Positions 1-8,707 of a DNA stretch of 64,000 nt are shown piece after piece; the first letter of the stretch is position 1; every line of letters starts with the position of its first letter. This DNA comes from Mycobacterium sp. 852002-51163_SCH5372311 (GTDB taxonomy: Bacteria > Actinomycetota > Actinomycetes > Mycobacteriales > Mycobacteriaceae). The position numbers and the translations under genes are program-made. The DNA lies in NCBI RefSeq assembly GCF_001667115.1, contig NZ_LZIJ01000144.1, positions 31,833 through 95,832 on the forward strand, given 5' to 3'. The notes below the pieces were generated by a model. It had not been told where the DNA came from and did not search any database. It saw only the letters and a list, made by a program, of their open reading frames with translations.

Positions 1-1984
1 AATCGCCGCGCGGGGACAACGCACCACCGTGAGACACCTTGGGACCGTTGGGCAATGCCGAGCGCTTGAACTGGCTGAACGAGTAGAACCGCTGCACGAA
101 GACTTGCAGCCAGTGCCGAATCTCTTTGAGCGAGTACGACGGTCGCTTGTCCTCAGGGAATCCGGGTGGCCAGATGCCGTGATCGGGATCGTTCCAGGCG
201 TGCCACGCCAAGAACGCGATCTTGGACGGGCGGAACCCGAAGCGCAGCACGTGGAACAGCGAAAAGTCTTGCAGGGCGAACGGTCCCACCTTCGCCTCGC
301 TGCTCTGCAGTTCTTCCTCCTCGCCGCTGGGCACGAGTTCGGGAGTGATCTCGGTGTCCAGCACCGACTGCAGCACGTCGGTCACATCCGACTCGAACTG
401 CCCTGACGCGATCACCCAGCGGATCAGGTGCTGAATCAGCGTCTTGGGGACCCCGCCATTGACGTTGTAGTGCGACATCTGGTCGCCGACACCATAGGTC
501 GACCAACCCAGGCCCAGCTCGGAAAGGTCACCGGTGCCCAGCACTATCCCCCCGCGCTGGTTGGCCAGCCGGAACAGGTAATCGGTGCGCAAGCCGGCCT
601 GGACATTCTCGAAGGTCACGTCGTAGACCTTTTCACCGCGCCCGAAGGGATGATCGATCTCCTGGAGCATCAGCTTCGCCGTCTCGGTGATGTCGATCTC
701 GGCGAACGTGACGCCGAGTGCGCGGCACAGCTCGATCGCATTGTTCTTGGTGCGATCACCCGTCGCGAACCCGGGCAGCGTGAACGCCAAAATGTCGCTG
801 CGCGGCCGCTCTTCCCGGTCCATGGCGCGGGCGGCGACGATCAGCGCGTGCGTCGAGTCCAAGCCGCCGGAAATTCCGATGACGACCTTCGGGTAGTCCA
901 GCGCGCGCAGGCGCTGTTCAAGTCCGGCAACCTGGATGTTGTAGGCCTCGTAGCAATCCTGTTCCAGCCGCTGCGGATCGGCCGGGACGAACGGGAACCG
1001 TTCGACCTTTCGCCGCAGCCCGATGTCGCCGGCCGGCGGATCCAGCCGGAACTCGATGGGCCGGAACGTCTCTGACGACACGCGGTGATGACGCCGGTTG
1101 TCGTCGAACGTTCCCATCCGCAGCCGCTCGGATCGGAGCAGCTCGATGTCGACGTCGGCGACCGAACGGCGCTCCCCTTTGGGGAAGCGCTCGGAATCGG
1201 TGAGGAGCACCCCGTTTTCCCAGATCATGGTCTGGCCGTCCCAGGCCAGGTCGGTCGTCGACTCCCCCGCTCCCGCTGCGGCGTAGACATACGCGGCGAG
1301 GCACCGCGACGACGCCGAGCGGGCGAGCAGGCAACGGTCCTCGGCGCGGCCTATCGTGATCGGGCTGCCGGACAGGTTGGCCAGCACCGTCGCACCCGCC
1401 AGCGCGGCTTCTGCACTGGGCGGCACCGGCACGAACATGTCCTCGCAGATCTCGACGTGCAGCACGAAACCGGGCACGTCGGACGCCGCGAACAGGAGAT
1501 CGGGGCCGAACGGTGCCTGCAGCTCGCCGATTCGGACGGCGCCACGCTCCTCGTCCCCGGGCGCGATTTGGCGTCGCTCGTAGAACTCCCGATAGTTGGG
1601 CAGATAGGACTTGGGCGCCACGCCGAGCACAGCCCCGCGGTGAATGACGACCGCGGTGTTGTAGATGCGATGGCGATGGCGTAGCGGCGCGCCCACCACC
1701 AGCACGGGTAGCAGATCGCTGGACGCGGCGACGATGTCGAGCAGTGCGAGCTCGACGGCGTCGAGCAACGAATCCTGCAGCAGAATGTCCTCGATGGAAT
1801 AGCCCGACAAGGTCAGCTCCGGGAAGACGGCCAACCCGACCCCGTCGTCATGGCATTCGCCGGCCAACCGCAAAACCGCGGCGGCGTTGGCCGCCGGATC
1901 ACCGATCGTGGTGTGGTGCGTGCATGCGGCGACCCGGACGAAACCCTGGCTATAGGCGTTGTAAAAGTCCTTGTAGGAATTCAT
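1..1984 (-). CDS. nadE: Glutamine-dependent NAD+ synthetase, 3' end cut by window edge
   Basis: This enzyme makes NAD+ from deamido-NAD+, ATP and glutamine in the last step of NAD biosynthesis. About 661 codons are visible, and the M. tuberculosis protein is about 679 residues, so only a short C-terminal piece is missing. The N-terminal half is a nitrilase-type glutaminase with the Glu of FPELTLSGYS, the Lys of APKSYLPNY and the nucleophile in VEICEDMFVP. The C-terminal half is the synthetase, with the ATP-binding P-loop VIGISGGLDSTHAL and the conserved GTGDLSELGLGWSTYG. I chose the ATG giving MNSYKDFYNAYSQGF, preceded by AGGGCA. In M. tuberculosis proB lies directly upstream; here about 4 kb of other genes intervene. 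Confidence 0.96.
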   Translation of the reverse strand, partial: MNSYKDFYNAYSQGFVRVAACTHHTTIGDPAANAAAVLRLAGECHDDGVGLAVFPELTLSGYSIEDILLQDSLLDAVELALLDIVAASSDLLPVLVVGAPLRHRHRIYNTAVVIHRGAVLGVAPKSYLPNYREFYERRQIAPGDEERGAVRIGELQAPFGPDLLFAASDVPGFVLHVEICEDMFVPVPPSAEAALAGATVLANLSGSPITIGRAEDRCLLARSASSRCLAAYVYAAAGAGESTTDLAWDGQTMIWENGVLLTDSERFPKGERRSVADVDIELLRSERLRMGTFDDNRRHHRVSSETFRPIEFRLDPPAGDIGLRRKVERFPFVPADPQRLEQDCYEAYNIQVAGLEQRLRALDYPKVVIGISGGLDSTHALIVAARAMDREERPRSDILAFTLPGFATGDRTKNNAIELCRALGVTFAEIDITETAKLMLQEIDHPFGRGEKVYDVTFENVQAGLRTDYLFRLANQRGGIVLGTGDLSELGLGWSTYGVGDQMSHYNVNGGVPKTLIQHLIRWVIASGQFESDVTDVLQSVLDTEITPELVPSGEEEELQSSEAKVGPFALQDFSLFHVLRFGFRPSKIAFLAWHAWNDPDHGIWPPGFPEDKRPSYSLKEIRHWLQVFVQRFYSFSQFKRSALPNGPKVSHGGALSPRGD

Positions 1985-2041
1985 TGCCCTCCATTCTCAC
2001 CCGGTCCGTGTCAACACCGTCTCGTCGGGTATCAACACAGC

Positions 2042-2581
2042 ATGAGCGACACCGCTGTCCTGGTTATCGACATGCTGAACAGCTACGGGCACGACGACGC
2101 CGAAGACTTGATACCCAATGTCGCCAAGATCATCGATCCGCTGGCCGACTTGGTCGGACGCGCGCGGAAATCCGAGACCGTCGACCTGATCTACGTCAAC
2201 GACAACTACGGAGATTTCACCGCCGAGTTTTCCGACCTCGTCCGCGCGGCGGTCGACGGCGCACGGCCCAACCTGGTCAAGCCGATCGTGCCCGCTGAAG
2301 GCAGCCGACTGCTGACCAAGGTTCGCCACAGCGCCTTCTACGCCACGCCGCTGGCGTACCTGCTCAGCCGTCTTGAAACCAAACGGTTGATCCTGACCGG
2401 CCAGGTCACCGAGCAGTGCATTCTCTACACCGCGCTGGATGCCTATGTGCGCCACTTCGAGGTCGTGGTCCCAACCGATGCCGTCGCCCACCTGGACGCC
2501 GACCTGGGCAAGGCCGCGCTGAAGATGATGGAGCAGAACATGTCCGCCGAGCTTACGACGGCGGCAAACTGCCTGGGTTAG
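2042..2581 (+). CDS. Isochorismatase-family cysteine hydrolase
   Basis: This is a 179-residue single-domain alpha/beta hydrolase of the isochorismatase/nicotinamidase superfamily. The expected triad is visible: Asp in VLVIDMLNSY near residue 10, Lys in TKVRHSAFY, and Cys in GQVTEQCILYTALDAY near residue 123. The family hydrolyses isochorismate, nicotinamide or related amides. The substrate here cannot be read from sequence, and it is not an obvious PncA. The ATG at 2042 is preferred over upstream in-frame starts because family homology begins there. It is divergent from nadE with 57 bp between starts and lies 10 bp before a sirtuin gene, so an NAD-linked role is a reasonable inference, not a demonstrated one. 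Confidence 0.85.
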   Translation: MSDTAVLVIDMLNSYGHDDAEDLIPNVAKIIDPLADLVGRARKSETVDLIYVNDNYGDFTAEFSDLVRAAVDGARPNLVKPIVPAEGSRLLTKVRHSAFYATPLAYLLSRLETKRLILTGQVTEQCILYTALDAYVRHFEVVVPTDAVAHLDADLGKAALKMMEQNMSAELTTAANCLG

Positions 2582-2591
2582 CCTCGAACAG

Positions 2592-3440
2592 GTGACTGTT
2601 CGCTGCGCGGAATCGCCGGAGCTGGTGGCTCTGTTGGCCGGTCGCCGGTTCGCCGTTCTCACGGGCGCGGGGATTTCCACCGATTCGGGGATTCCCGATT
2701 ACCGCGGTCCCGATTCACCGCCGAGCAATCCAATGACGATCCAGCAGTTCACGTCGGATCAGGCGTTTCGTCAGCGGTACTGGGCGCGCAACCACGTCGG
2801 CTGGCGGCACATGCACGACACCCAGCCCAACGCCGGCCACCGGGCGCTGGCCACGCTGGAGCACGCCGGACTGGTGACGGGTGTGATCACCCAGAACGTC
2901 GATCTGTTGCACACCAAGGCGGGCAGCCGCAACGTCGTCAATCTGCACGGCAGCTACGCGCGGGTGGTGTGCCTGGGTTGCGGCTACACGATGAGCCGGG
3001 CCGCACTCGCCGAACGGCTGGAGGTACTCAACCCCGGCTTCGCCGAGCGCGCCGAAGCCATCGGTGGGCTGGCGGTGGCCCCGGACGCCGACGCCGTCGT
3101 CGCCGACACCAGTTCGTTTCGGTACCTCGACTGCCCTCGCTGCGGCGGCATGCTCAAACCCGACATCGTCTACTTCGGCGAAAGTGTCCCGAAAGACGTT
3201 GTTGTTCAAGCCTATTCGTTGGTGGATCAGGCCGAGGCGCTGCTGGTCGCGGGTTCGTCGTTGACGGTGTTCTCCGGCTACCGATTCGTCCGTCATGCGG
3301 CGGCCCTCGGCATTCCCGTCGCCATCGTCAACCGGGGCCGCACCCGCGGCGACGACCTGGCAACGGTCAAGGTCGACGGCGGCTGCTCGGAAATGCTGAC
3401 GCTGGTTGCCTCCGAATTGGCCGGGGCTGCCCTGTTTTAG
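2592..3440 (+). CDS. Sirtuin (SIR2-family NAD-dependent protein deacylase)
   Basis: This 282-residue protein has the complete sirtuin core. It shows the NAD-binding GAGISTDSGIPDYRG at residues 25-39, TQNVDLLH at 100-107, catalytic His119 in NLHGS, and a four-Cys zinc site at Cys127/Cys130 and Cys181/Cys184. PDIVYFGE and GSSLTVFSG follow. The long insertion between the Cys pairs and the overall look suggest a SIRT4-like class II enzyme rather than the CobB type. Sirtuins consume NAD+ to remove acyl groups from lysine, releasing nicotinamide. The start is GTG and the gene begins 10 bp after the isochorismatase-like gene, suggesting co-transcription. Confidence 0.93.
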   Translation: MTVRCAESPELVALLAGRRFAVLTGAGISTDSGIPDYRGPDSPPSNPMTIQQFTSDQAFRQRYWARNHVGWRHMHDTQPNAGHRALATLEHAGLVTGVITQNVDLLHTKAGSRNVVNLHGSYARVVCLGCGYTMSRAALAERLEVLNPGFAERAEAIGGLAVAPDADAVVADTSSFRYLDCPRCGGMLKPDIVYFGESVPKDVVVQAYSLVDQAEALLVAGSSLTVFSGYRFVRHAAALGIPVAIVNRGRTRGDDLATVKVDGGCSEMLTLVASELAGAALF

Positions 3441-3555
3441 ACGTGGCGCTGGCGGTCTCGTCACATCTGCCACTCTGCTACCAAAACGGCAGGCATGTTG
3501 CGGTCTTCAATTTGATAGCGCGGGCGCTATCAACATGGCTGCGGTGTCGAGCGCT

Positions 3556-3701
3556 GGCTTTCGGTGTGAATCCACGGCTTTCGGTGTGAATCCTAGGCTT
3601 TCGGCGTGCATCCTGGGCGAAAATCTGCGCCGATTCCCGCCAAGGATTCACACCGAAAACCGTGAGTTCACACTCAAAACCGTCAGTTCACACTCAAAAC
3701 C
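3556..3701. repeat. Inverted array of six 20-bp repeats (3 + 3)
   Basis: Three head-to-tail 20-bp units occupy 3556-3575, 3576-3595 and 3596-3615; the first reads ggctttcggtgtgaatccac. After a 26-bp spacer (3616-3641), three units in the opposite orientation occupy 3642-3661, 3662-3681 and 3682-3701. The period is exactly 20 bp throughout. The inner pair (3596-3615 with 3642-3661) is the best match and the outer pairs are more diverged. The array fills most of the gap between the convergent sirtuin and P450 genes. It could fold into a long imperfect hairpin acting as a bidirectional terminator, or present repeated protein sites about two helical turns apart. I do not recognise it as a named element. 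The rest of the 3441-3754 gap shows nothing else. Confidence 0.85.
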
Positions 3702-3754
3702 GTCAGTATCCGCCGGTGCGTGTCCAGCCTTCGAGCGGAATACCTGAAAACGCG

Positions 3755-5023
3755 TTAGAAGCTGCAGGGCATACTGCGGATGGCGTGGATGAAATTGCCT
3801 GTGACGTATGTCGGCTCGCCGGCTTCGATGTCGGGCACCTGCCGCAACAGCTCGCCGAAAATGGCGCGCAATTGCGCCCGCGCCACATGAGCCCCGAGGC
3901 AGAAGTGCACTCCGCCACCGCCGAAACCCACATGCGGGTTGGGGCTGCGGCCCAGGTCGAACCGCTCCGGATGGTCGAAGGCCTCGTCGTCCCGGTTGCC
4001 GGACGCGTAGAACATCACCACCTTCTCGCCGGCCGAGATGGTCTGTCCGCCTAGCTCGAAATCCGTTGTGGCCGTGCGTCGGAAGGTCATGACCGGGGTG
4101 GCCCATCGGATGAATTCTTCGACCGCGGTTCCGATCCGGTTGTCGAAATCCTCTCGTAGCCAGGCCCGCTGGTCGGGGAAGTCGGTGAGGGCTTTCATGG
4201 CGTGGCTGGTGGTCTGTCGCGTGGTGTCGTTTCCGGCCACGGCAAGCAGCACGAAGAAGGCGGCCACCTCCGCGTCGGTCAGCCGGTCACCGTCGACTTC
4301 CGCGTTGACCAGACTGCTGAAAAGGTCGTCACCGGGATCATCACGGCGCTGGGCGGCCAATGAGCCGGCCACCTCATGGAGATACACCTGGTTCTCGAAC
4401 GCGACTTCGAGGGGGTTGCGGCCGTTCAGGAAGTCCGGGTCCTCGAAAGACACCAGGGCATCGGCGGCATGCGCCACTTGCTGACGCTCCGATTCCGGAA
4501 TCCCCACCATGTCCGACAACGTGCGGATGGGCAGTTCCTTCGCGCAATGTTCCACGAAATCGGCTCCGCTGCCCGCGGCGCGCAGCTCCTCGACGATGGT
4601 TTTGGCGTTCTGATTGATCGACTCTTCGATGCGCCGAACCTGCCTCGGGGTGAAGGCGGCGTGGGCGAGTTTGCGCAGCTTGGTGTGCCGAGGCGGATCC
4701 ATCGCCAGAAACGACTGCGACGCCTCGAGCAGCTCCTCGGGATAGTTCTCGAACAGCACTCCCTTGCCCGACACGAACACCTCGTTGTTGCGGCTCACCG
4801 CGACGATGTCGGAGCGACGGGTAACGGCCCAATAGCCGCGGTCGTTGGGATCGGGCAGCATGGCGTCTTCGACAGGAGGGTGCCAGCTCACCGGCCGCTC
4901 GGCACGCAAGACGGCGAACGTGCGTTCACGGTCGTCAGCCGTCGTCGACCAGAACGCTCGCGAGGAAAGGTCTATCGGGTCGTAGTCGCGGGTCTTGCCG
5001 GACAGTCCTGTCGCCTCAGTCAT
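3755..5023 (-). CDS. Cytochrome P450
   Basis: This is a 422-residue soluble heme monooxygenase. It shows the I-helix oxygen-activation motif AGNDTTRQT, the K-helix ExxR in EEFIRWATP, and the heme loop FGGGGVHFCLGAH with the thiolate Cys at about residue 375. The look resembles mycobacterial steroid/fatty-acid P450s, but I cannot assign a CYP number. I use the ATG at 5023 (MTEATGLSG). The in-frame extension to 5047 would run into the palindromic operator, so it is unlikely to be translated. There is no well-spaced ribosome site, as GAGG abuts the ATG. A divergent TetR gene and the shared operator point to substrate-induced derepression. No ferredoxin gene is adjacent. Confidence 0.95.
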   Translation of the reverse strand: MTEATGLSGKTRDYDPIDLSSRAFWSTTADDRERTFAVLRAERPVSWHPPVEDAMLPDPNDRGYWAVTRRSDIVAVSRNNEVFVSGKGVLFENYPEELLEASQSFLAMDPPRHTKLRKLAHAAFTPRQVRRIEESINQNAKTIVEELRAAGSGADFVEHCAKELPIRTLSDMVGIPESERQQVAHAADALVSFEDPDFLNGRNPLEVAFENQVYLHEVAGSLAAQRRDDPGDDLFSSLVNAEVDGDRLTDAEVAAFFVLLAVAGNDTTRQTTSHAMKALTDFPDQRAWLREDFDNRIGTAVEEFIRWATPVMTFRRTATTDFELGGQTISAGEKVVMFYASGNRDDEAFDHPERFDLGRSPNPHVGFGGGGVHFCLGAHVARAQLRAIFGELLRQVPDIEAGEPTYVTGNFIHAIRSMPCSF

Positions 5024-5034
5024 CCTCGTGACTT

Positions 5035-5059
5035 TATGTCTAGACATAATGTCTAGTCA
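5035..5059. promoter_or_regulatory. Palindromic operator between P450 and TetR genes
   Basis: TATGTCTAGACATA at 5035-5048 is a perfect 14-bp palindrome. It is followed at once by a second copy, TGTCTAGTCA (5050-5059), matching its own reverse complement at 8 of 10 positions. The pair sits 12-36 bp upstream of the P450 start and about 30 bp upstream of the TetR start, where both promoters must lie. This is the usual geometry for an autoregulating TetR repressor that also controls the divergent gene. Binding is inferred. Confidence 0.75.
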
Positions 5060-5077
5060 AGATGTAAATCTACGAGT

Positions 5078-5083
5078 TATGCT
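5078..5083 (+). promoter_or_regulatory. -10 hexamer of a probable leaderless TetR transcript
   Basis: TATGCT fits the mycobacterial TAnnnT -10 consensus and ends six bases before the ATG at 5090, with no ribosome-binding site in between. This is the arrangement expected when transcription starts on the initiation codon. Confidence 0.5.
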
Positions 5084-5089
5084 CAGCAA

Positions 5090-5725
5090 ATGCCGTCCGT
5101 CACCCGAAAGCCGCAGCCCAACCGCCAGCAGCGGCGAGAGCAGATGGAGCGGCGGCTGCTGGAAGCGACCGAACGCCTGATGGGCGACGGCACCAGCTTC
5201 ACCGAACTCAGCGTGGACCGGCTGTCGACCGAGGCCGGGATTTCGCGCGCCAGCTTTTACATCTACTTCGAGGACAAAGGCCACCTGCTGCGCCGGTTGG
5301 CCAGCGAGGTGTTCGCGGAGTTGGCCGGCGGCGGGGAACGCTGGTGGGGAGTGGCCGGGCGACACAATCCGGACGACTTGCGCGCCGCGCTGGCAGGGAT
5401 CGTCGCGAGCTTTCGCCGTCATCAACCGGTGCTCGTCGCGCTCAACGAGATGGCCGGTTACGACCCGGCGACGGCACAGACTTATCGCGATCTGCTGACC
5501 GGAATCTCCGGACGCATGGCCCAGGTTATCGAGGCGGGCCAGGCCGATGGATCGATCCGCCCAGAACTGCCGGCGGCCACCGCGGCCAGTGCCTTGGTCT
5601 GGATGGTCGAGCGGGCGTGCCAGCAGAACCTGCCGAACGAACCACCCGACTACGACGCCGAACTGATCAATACGCTGACCGAAATCGCTTGGGGCGCACT
5701 GTATCTAAAGTCTGCCTCGCAGTGA
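5090..5725 (+). CDS. TetR-family transcriptional regulator
   Basis: This 211-residue protein has an N-terminal TetR helix-turn-helix at about residues 25-75, including LSVDRLSTEAGISRASFYIY and the typical F-x-D-K-xx-LL that follows. A basic N-terminal tail and a variable ligand-binding C-terminal region complete it. It is divergent from the P450 gene across 66 bp that hold a double palindromic operator, so it most likely represses the P450 and itself until a ligand binds. The ligand is unknown but could be the P450 substrate. Confidence 0.92.
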   Translation: MPSVTRKPQPNRQQRREQMERRLLEATERLMGDGTSFTELSVDRLSTEAGISRASFYIYFEDKGHLLRRLASEVFAELAGGGERWWGVAGRHNPDDLRAALAGIVASFRRHQPVLVALNEMAGYDPATAQTYRDLLTGISGRMAQVIEAGQADGSIRPELPAATAASALVWMVERACQQNLPNEPPDYDAELINTLTEIAWGALYLKSASQ

Positions 5726-5735
5726 CGCCAGAAAT

Positions 5736-5909
5736 TCAGCGCGCTCGGCGCAGCTCGGCGACGAATCGCCGTCCTTGGTTGTCGGTCACCTGCCAGGAGT
5801 AGGGGCCGATGAGTTGAGAGTAGCCCAGCATCTGGACGGCTGCGCGGCCGTCTTGCTCAACGCGGATGCCGTCGACACGCAGGCCGTTGGACGTTGTGAG
5901 TGCCCACAT
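5736..5909 (-). CDS. Small conserved-looking protein, 57 aa, unknown function
   Basis: This short open frame begins MWALTTSNGLRVDGIRVEQD and ends GRRFVAELRRAR. It has a well-placed ribosome site (AAAAGGGAGTCACC before the ATG) and no low-complexity or shadow-like composition. The alternation of charged and hydrophobic residues with several Gly/Asn turns suggests a small beta-rich fold. There is no signal peptide or membrane segment. It lies convergent to the TetR gene (11 bp apart) and downstream of proB. I do not recognise the family. Confidence 0.6.
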   Translation of the reverse strand: MWALTTSNGLRVDGIRVEQDGRAAVQMLGYSQLIGPYSWQVTDNQGRRFVAELRRAR

Positions 5910-6003
5910 GGTGACTCCCTTTTCTCGCTTGCTCTGAGAAAAGGGTCAGGGGCAGGGCTGCAAGGATCCTTCATAGATTCTTGGAGCGACTTCTTGGAAC
6001 GCC

Positions 6004-6059
6004 GAGCAGACACAGAATCGCACGCAAGGGCCGCTGTCTGTGCGATTCTGCGTCTGCTC
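6004..6059. repeat. 20-bp inverted repeat downstream of proB
   Basis: The arms 6004-6023 (gagcagacacagaatcgcac) and 6040-6059 are complementary at 19 of 20 positions across a 16-base loop. The hairpin starts 18 bases past the proB stop codon, so it may end the rplU-rpmA-obg-proB transcript. There is no U-run after the stem, so a canonical intrinsic terminator is not supported. The length and near-perfect symmetry also fit an interspersed palindromic element. Confidence 0.7.
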
Positions 6060-6077
6060 GCCAAGCCGCCGCCGAGG

Positions 6078-7184
6078 CTACACGGCCACCAGGTCGTCGG
6101 CGTGCACCGCCGGACGGCGCAGCTCGCCGGGTAGCTCGGAGGTGGACCGGCCGATCATCGACGCGAGCTCCGTTGCGTCGTAAGCGACCACGCCGCGGGC
6201 GATCATGGCCTCGTCCGGTCCGCGCAGTTCGACGACATCGCCCGCCGAAAACCCGCCCGATACCCCGGTGATGCCGGCGGGCAGCAACGAACGGCGCTGC
6301 CCCACGACGGCACGCACCGCCCCGGCATCGAGCCTCAACCAACCCGCGGCGTCCGCGGCGTAGCGCACCCAGAACCGCCGCGCCGACATGCGGTCGGACC
6401 GCGCGGCGAACACCGTGCCCACCGAGGCGTCGGCCAGCGCGGTTGCGGCGTCGGTGGCGGCCGCCAGCAGCACCGGCACACCTGCGTCGGCGGCAAGCAA
6501 CGCTGACGACACCTTCGATGCCATCCCGCCCGTGCCCAGGTGGCTGCTTTGTCCGGCCACCACACCATCGAGATCAGCCGCTCCGGCCACTTCGGCGATA
6601 AACCGTGCACCTGGCATTTTTCGGGGGTCCGAGCCGTAGAGGCCGTCGATGTCGGACAGCAGCACCAATGCGTCCGCGCCGACCAGGTGGGCCACCAGCG
6701 CGGAAAGCCGGTCGTTGTCGCCGAACCGGATTTCGTTGGTGGCTACGGTGTCGTTCTCGTTGACGATCGCCACCGCATGCAGTGCCCGCAACCGGTCCAG
6801 GGTGCGCTGAGCGTTGTTGTGCTGCACCCGCATCGAGATATCGTGGGCGGTCAGCAGCACCTGCCCCACCGTGCGGCCATAGCGCGCGAACGCCGCGCTC
6901 CACGCGTTCACCAGCGCCACCTGCCCGACGCTGGCCGCCGCCTGCTTGGTGGCCAAATCATTTGGGCGCTTGGACAATCCGAGCGGCTCGATGCCCGCGG
7001 CGATCGCGCCCGAGGACACGATGACGACGTCGGAGCCCGCCTTCATGCGTCCCTCGATTGCGTCGACGAGACCAGCCAGCCGGCTGGCGTCGAACATTCC
7101 GTTCGGCGTTGTCAGCGCGGTGGTGCCGACCTTGACGACGACGCTTCGCGCGGTCCGGATGGCTTCGCGGTGGCGACTGTTCAT
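6078..7184 (-). CDS. proB: Glutamate 5-kinase
   Basis: This enzyme phosphorylates glutamate to gamma-glutamyl phosphate, the first step of proline synthesis. The 368-residue protein has an amino-acid kinase domain (about 1-260) with [38 protein letters not shown] and [12 protein letters not shown]-terminal PUA domain (about 285-360) includes [16 protein letters not shown]. Its ATG overlaps the obg stop codon (ATGA, 7181-7184), indicating translational coupling behind rplU, rpmA and obg. Proline feedback normally controls the enzyme. Confidence 0.97.
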   Translation of the reverse strand: MNSRHREAIRTARSVVVKVGTTALTTPNGMFDASRLAGLVDAIEGRMKAGSDVVIVSSGAIAAGIEPLGLSKRPNDLATKQAAASVGQVALVNAWSAAFARYGRTVGQVLLTAHDISMRVQHNNAQRTLDRLRALHAVAIVNENDTVATNEIRFGDNDRLSALVAHLVGADALVLLSDIDGLYGSDPRKMPGARFIAEVAGAADLDGVVAGQSSHLGTGGMASKVSSALLAADAGVPVLLAAATDAATALADASVGTVFAARSDRMSARRFWVRYAADAAGWLRLDAGAVRAVVGQRRSLLPAGITGVSGGFSAGDVVELRGPDEAMIARGVVAYDATELASMIGRSTSELPGELRRPAVHADDLVAV

Positions 7185-8617
7185 GAGTGCCGCTCACGGC
7201 GCCGGCGACGAGCCTCCTTGCGCTCGGCGGCGCCGACACGGTCTCTGCTTTCCAGGCGCGCGTCCGTGCCGCGGCCGGACATCGCGACGTCGACGCCGGC
7301 GGGCGTCTGCGGTTCCCAATCGAAGGTCATCTCGCCGATGGTCACCGCGCATCCCGGTTTCGCACCCAGCCGCAGCAGCTCCTCCTCCACTCCAAGGCGG
7401 GCCAAGCGGTCAGCGAGGTAGCCGACTGCTTCGTCGTTGTCGAAGTTCGTTTGGCCGATCCAGCGCTCAGGCCGTGCGCCGCTGACCACGAAACCACCGT
7501 GCGCGTCGGGCTGGACTGTGAACCCACTGTCGTCCACCGGAACTGGGCGGATCACCGGCCGTCGGGCCACCACTGGCGGGCGTTGCGCGTTGTAGTCCGA
7601 GATCATCTGCCAGAGGCCAAAGATCAACGGCTGCAAGCCTTCCCGGGTAGCCGTCGAGACCAGGAACACCGGCCAGCCGCGCGCGGCGATGTCCTCTTGG
7701 ACGAACTCGGCGAGCTCGCGGGCATCCGGCACGTCGATCTTGTTGAGCACTACTGCCCGGGGCCGCTCGGCCAGATCGCCAAGCGTCGCGTCCCCTTGCA
7801 ATGTGGGTGTGTAGGAAGCAAGTTCGGCCTCCAGCGCATCGATGTCGGAGATCGGGTCGCGGCCCGGTTCTTCCGTGGCGCAGTCCACGACATGCACCAG
7901 CACCGCGCAGCGCTCAATGTGGCGCAGGAAGTCCAGGCCCAGGCCGCGCCCCTGTGACGCGCCCGGAATCAAACCGGGCACATCGGCGACGGTGAAAGCG
8001 TGCTCTCCCGCGGATACCACCCCGAGGTTGGGAACCAGCGTGGTGAACGGGTAGTCGGCGATCTTGGGCTTGGCCGCCGAGATCACCGAGACCAGCGAGG
8101 ACTTCCCGGCCGACGGAAAGCCGACCAGCCCGACGTCGGCGACGGTCTTGAGCTCCAGCGTGAGGTCGCGGGACTGGCCCGGCTCGCCCAGCAGCGCGAA
8201 GCCCGGGGCTTTGCGGGCACGCGACGCCAGCGCGGCGTTGCCCAAACCGCCGCGGCCACCGGCGGCGGCTTCGAAGCGGGTACCCGCCCCGACCAGGTCG
8301 GCGAGCAACCTGCCGTTTTCGTCCAGCACGACGGTGCCGTCGGGCACCTTCACTTCCAGGTCCGCGCCCGCTGCGCCGTCCCGATTGTTGCCCATCCCCT
8401 GTTTGCCCGATTGGGCTGCGATGTGCGGGCGGAAGTGAAAGTCGAGCAGGGTGTGCACTTGCGGGTCCACGACGAACACCACGCTGCCGCCGCGCCCACC
8501 GTTGCCGCCGTCCGGACCGCCCAACGGCTTGAACTTCTCGCGGTGCACCGAGGCGCAACCGTTGCCGCCGGAACCTGCCCGTGCGTGGATGACGACGCGA
8601 TCGACAAACCGAGGCAT
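7181..8617 (-). CDS. obg: GTPase Obg/CgtA
   Basis: This is a ribosome-associated GTPase involved in 50S assembly and stress signalling. The 478-residue protein has the glycine-rich Obg fold at about residues 1-158 ([16 protein letters not shown]). The G domain carries the P-loop [10 protein letters not shown], switch [10 protein letters not shown] and NKID. The C-terminal OCT domain is followed by a basic tail. I start at MPRFVDRVV because GAGAGGACCCCCG precedes that ATG; a start five codons upstream is possible but lacks a site. It lies between rpmA (90 bp) and proB (4-bp overlap). Confidence 0.97.
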   Translation of the reverse strand: MPRFVDRVVIHARAGSGGNGCASVHREKFKPLGGPDGGNGGRGGSVVFVVDPQVHTLLDFHFRPHIAAQSGKQGMGNNRDGAAGADLEVKVPDGTVVLDENGRLLADLVGAGTRFEAAAGGRGGLGNAALASRARKAPGFALLGEPGQSRDLTLELKTVADVGLVGFPSAGKSSLVSVISAAKPKIADYPFTTLVPNLGVVSAGEHAFTVADVPGLIPGASQGRGLGLDFLRHIERCAVLVHVVDCATEEPGRDPISDIDALEAELASYTPTLQGDATLGDLAERPRAVVLNKIDVPDARELAEFVQEDIAARGWPVFLVSTATREGLQPLIFGLWQMISDYNAQRPPVVARRPVIRPVPVDDSGFTVQPDAHGGFVVSGARPERWIGQTNFDNDEAVGYLADRLARLGVEEELLRLGAKPGCAVTIGEMTFDWEPQTPAGVDVAMSGRGTDARLESRDRVGAAERKEARRRRRERHS

Positions 8618-8707
8618 CGGGGGTCCTCTCACCCGTCTCGCTCGCCGAACGTGTAGCTACTGCGAGATTTACCTCGAATTATCGCAGTGGGTGCACGCTC
8701 GCGACGC

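Noticed and set aside
3556..3701. CRISPR array
   Set aside because: Units are contiguous with no spacers, switch orientation in the middle, and no cas gene is near.
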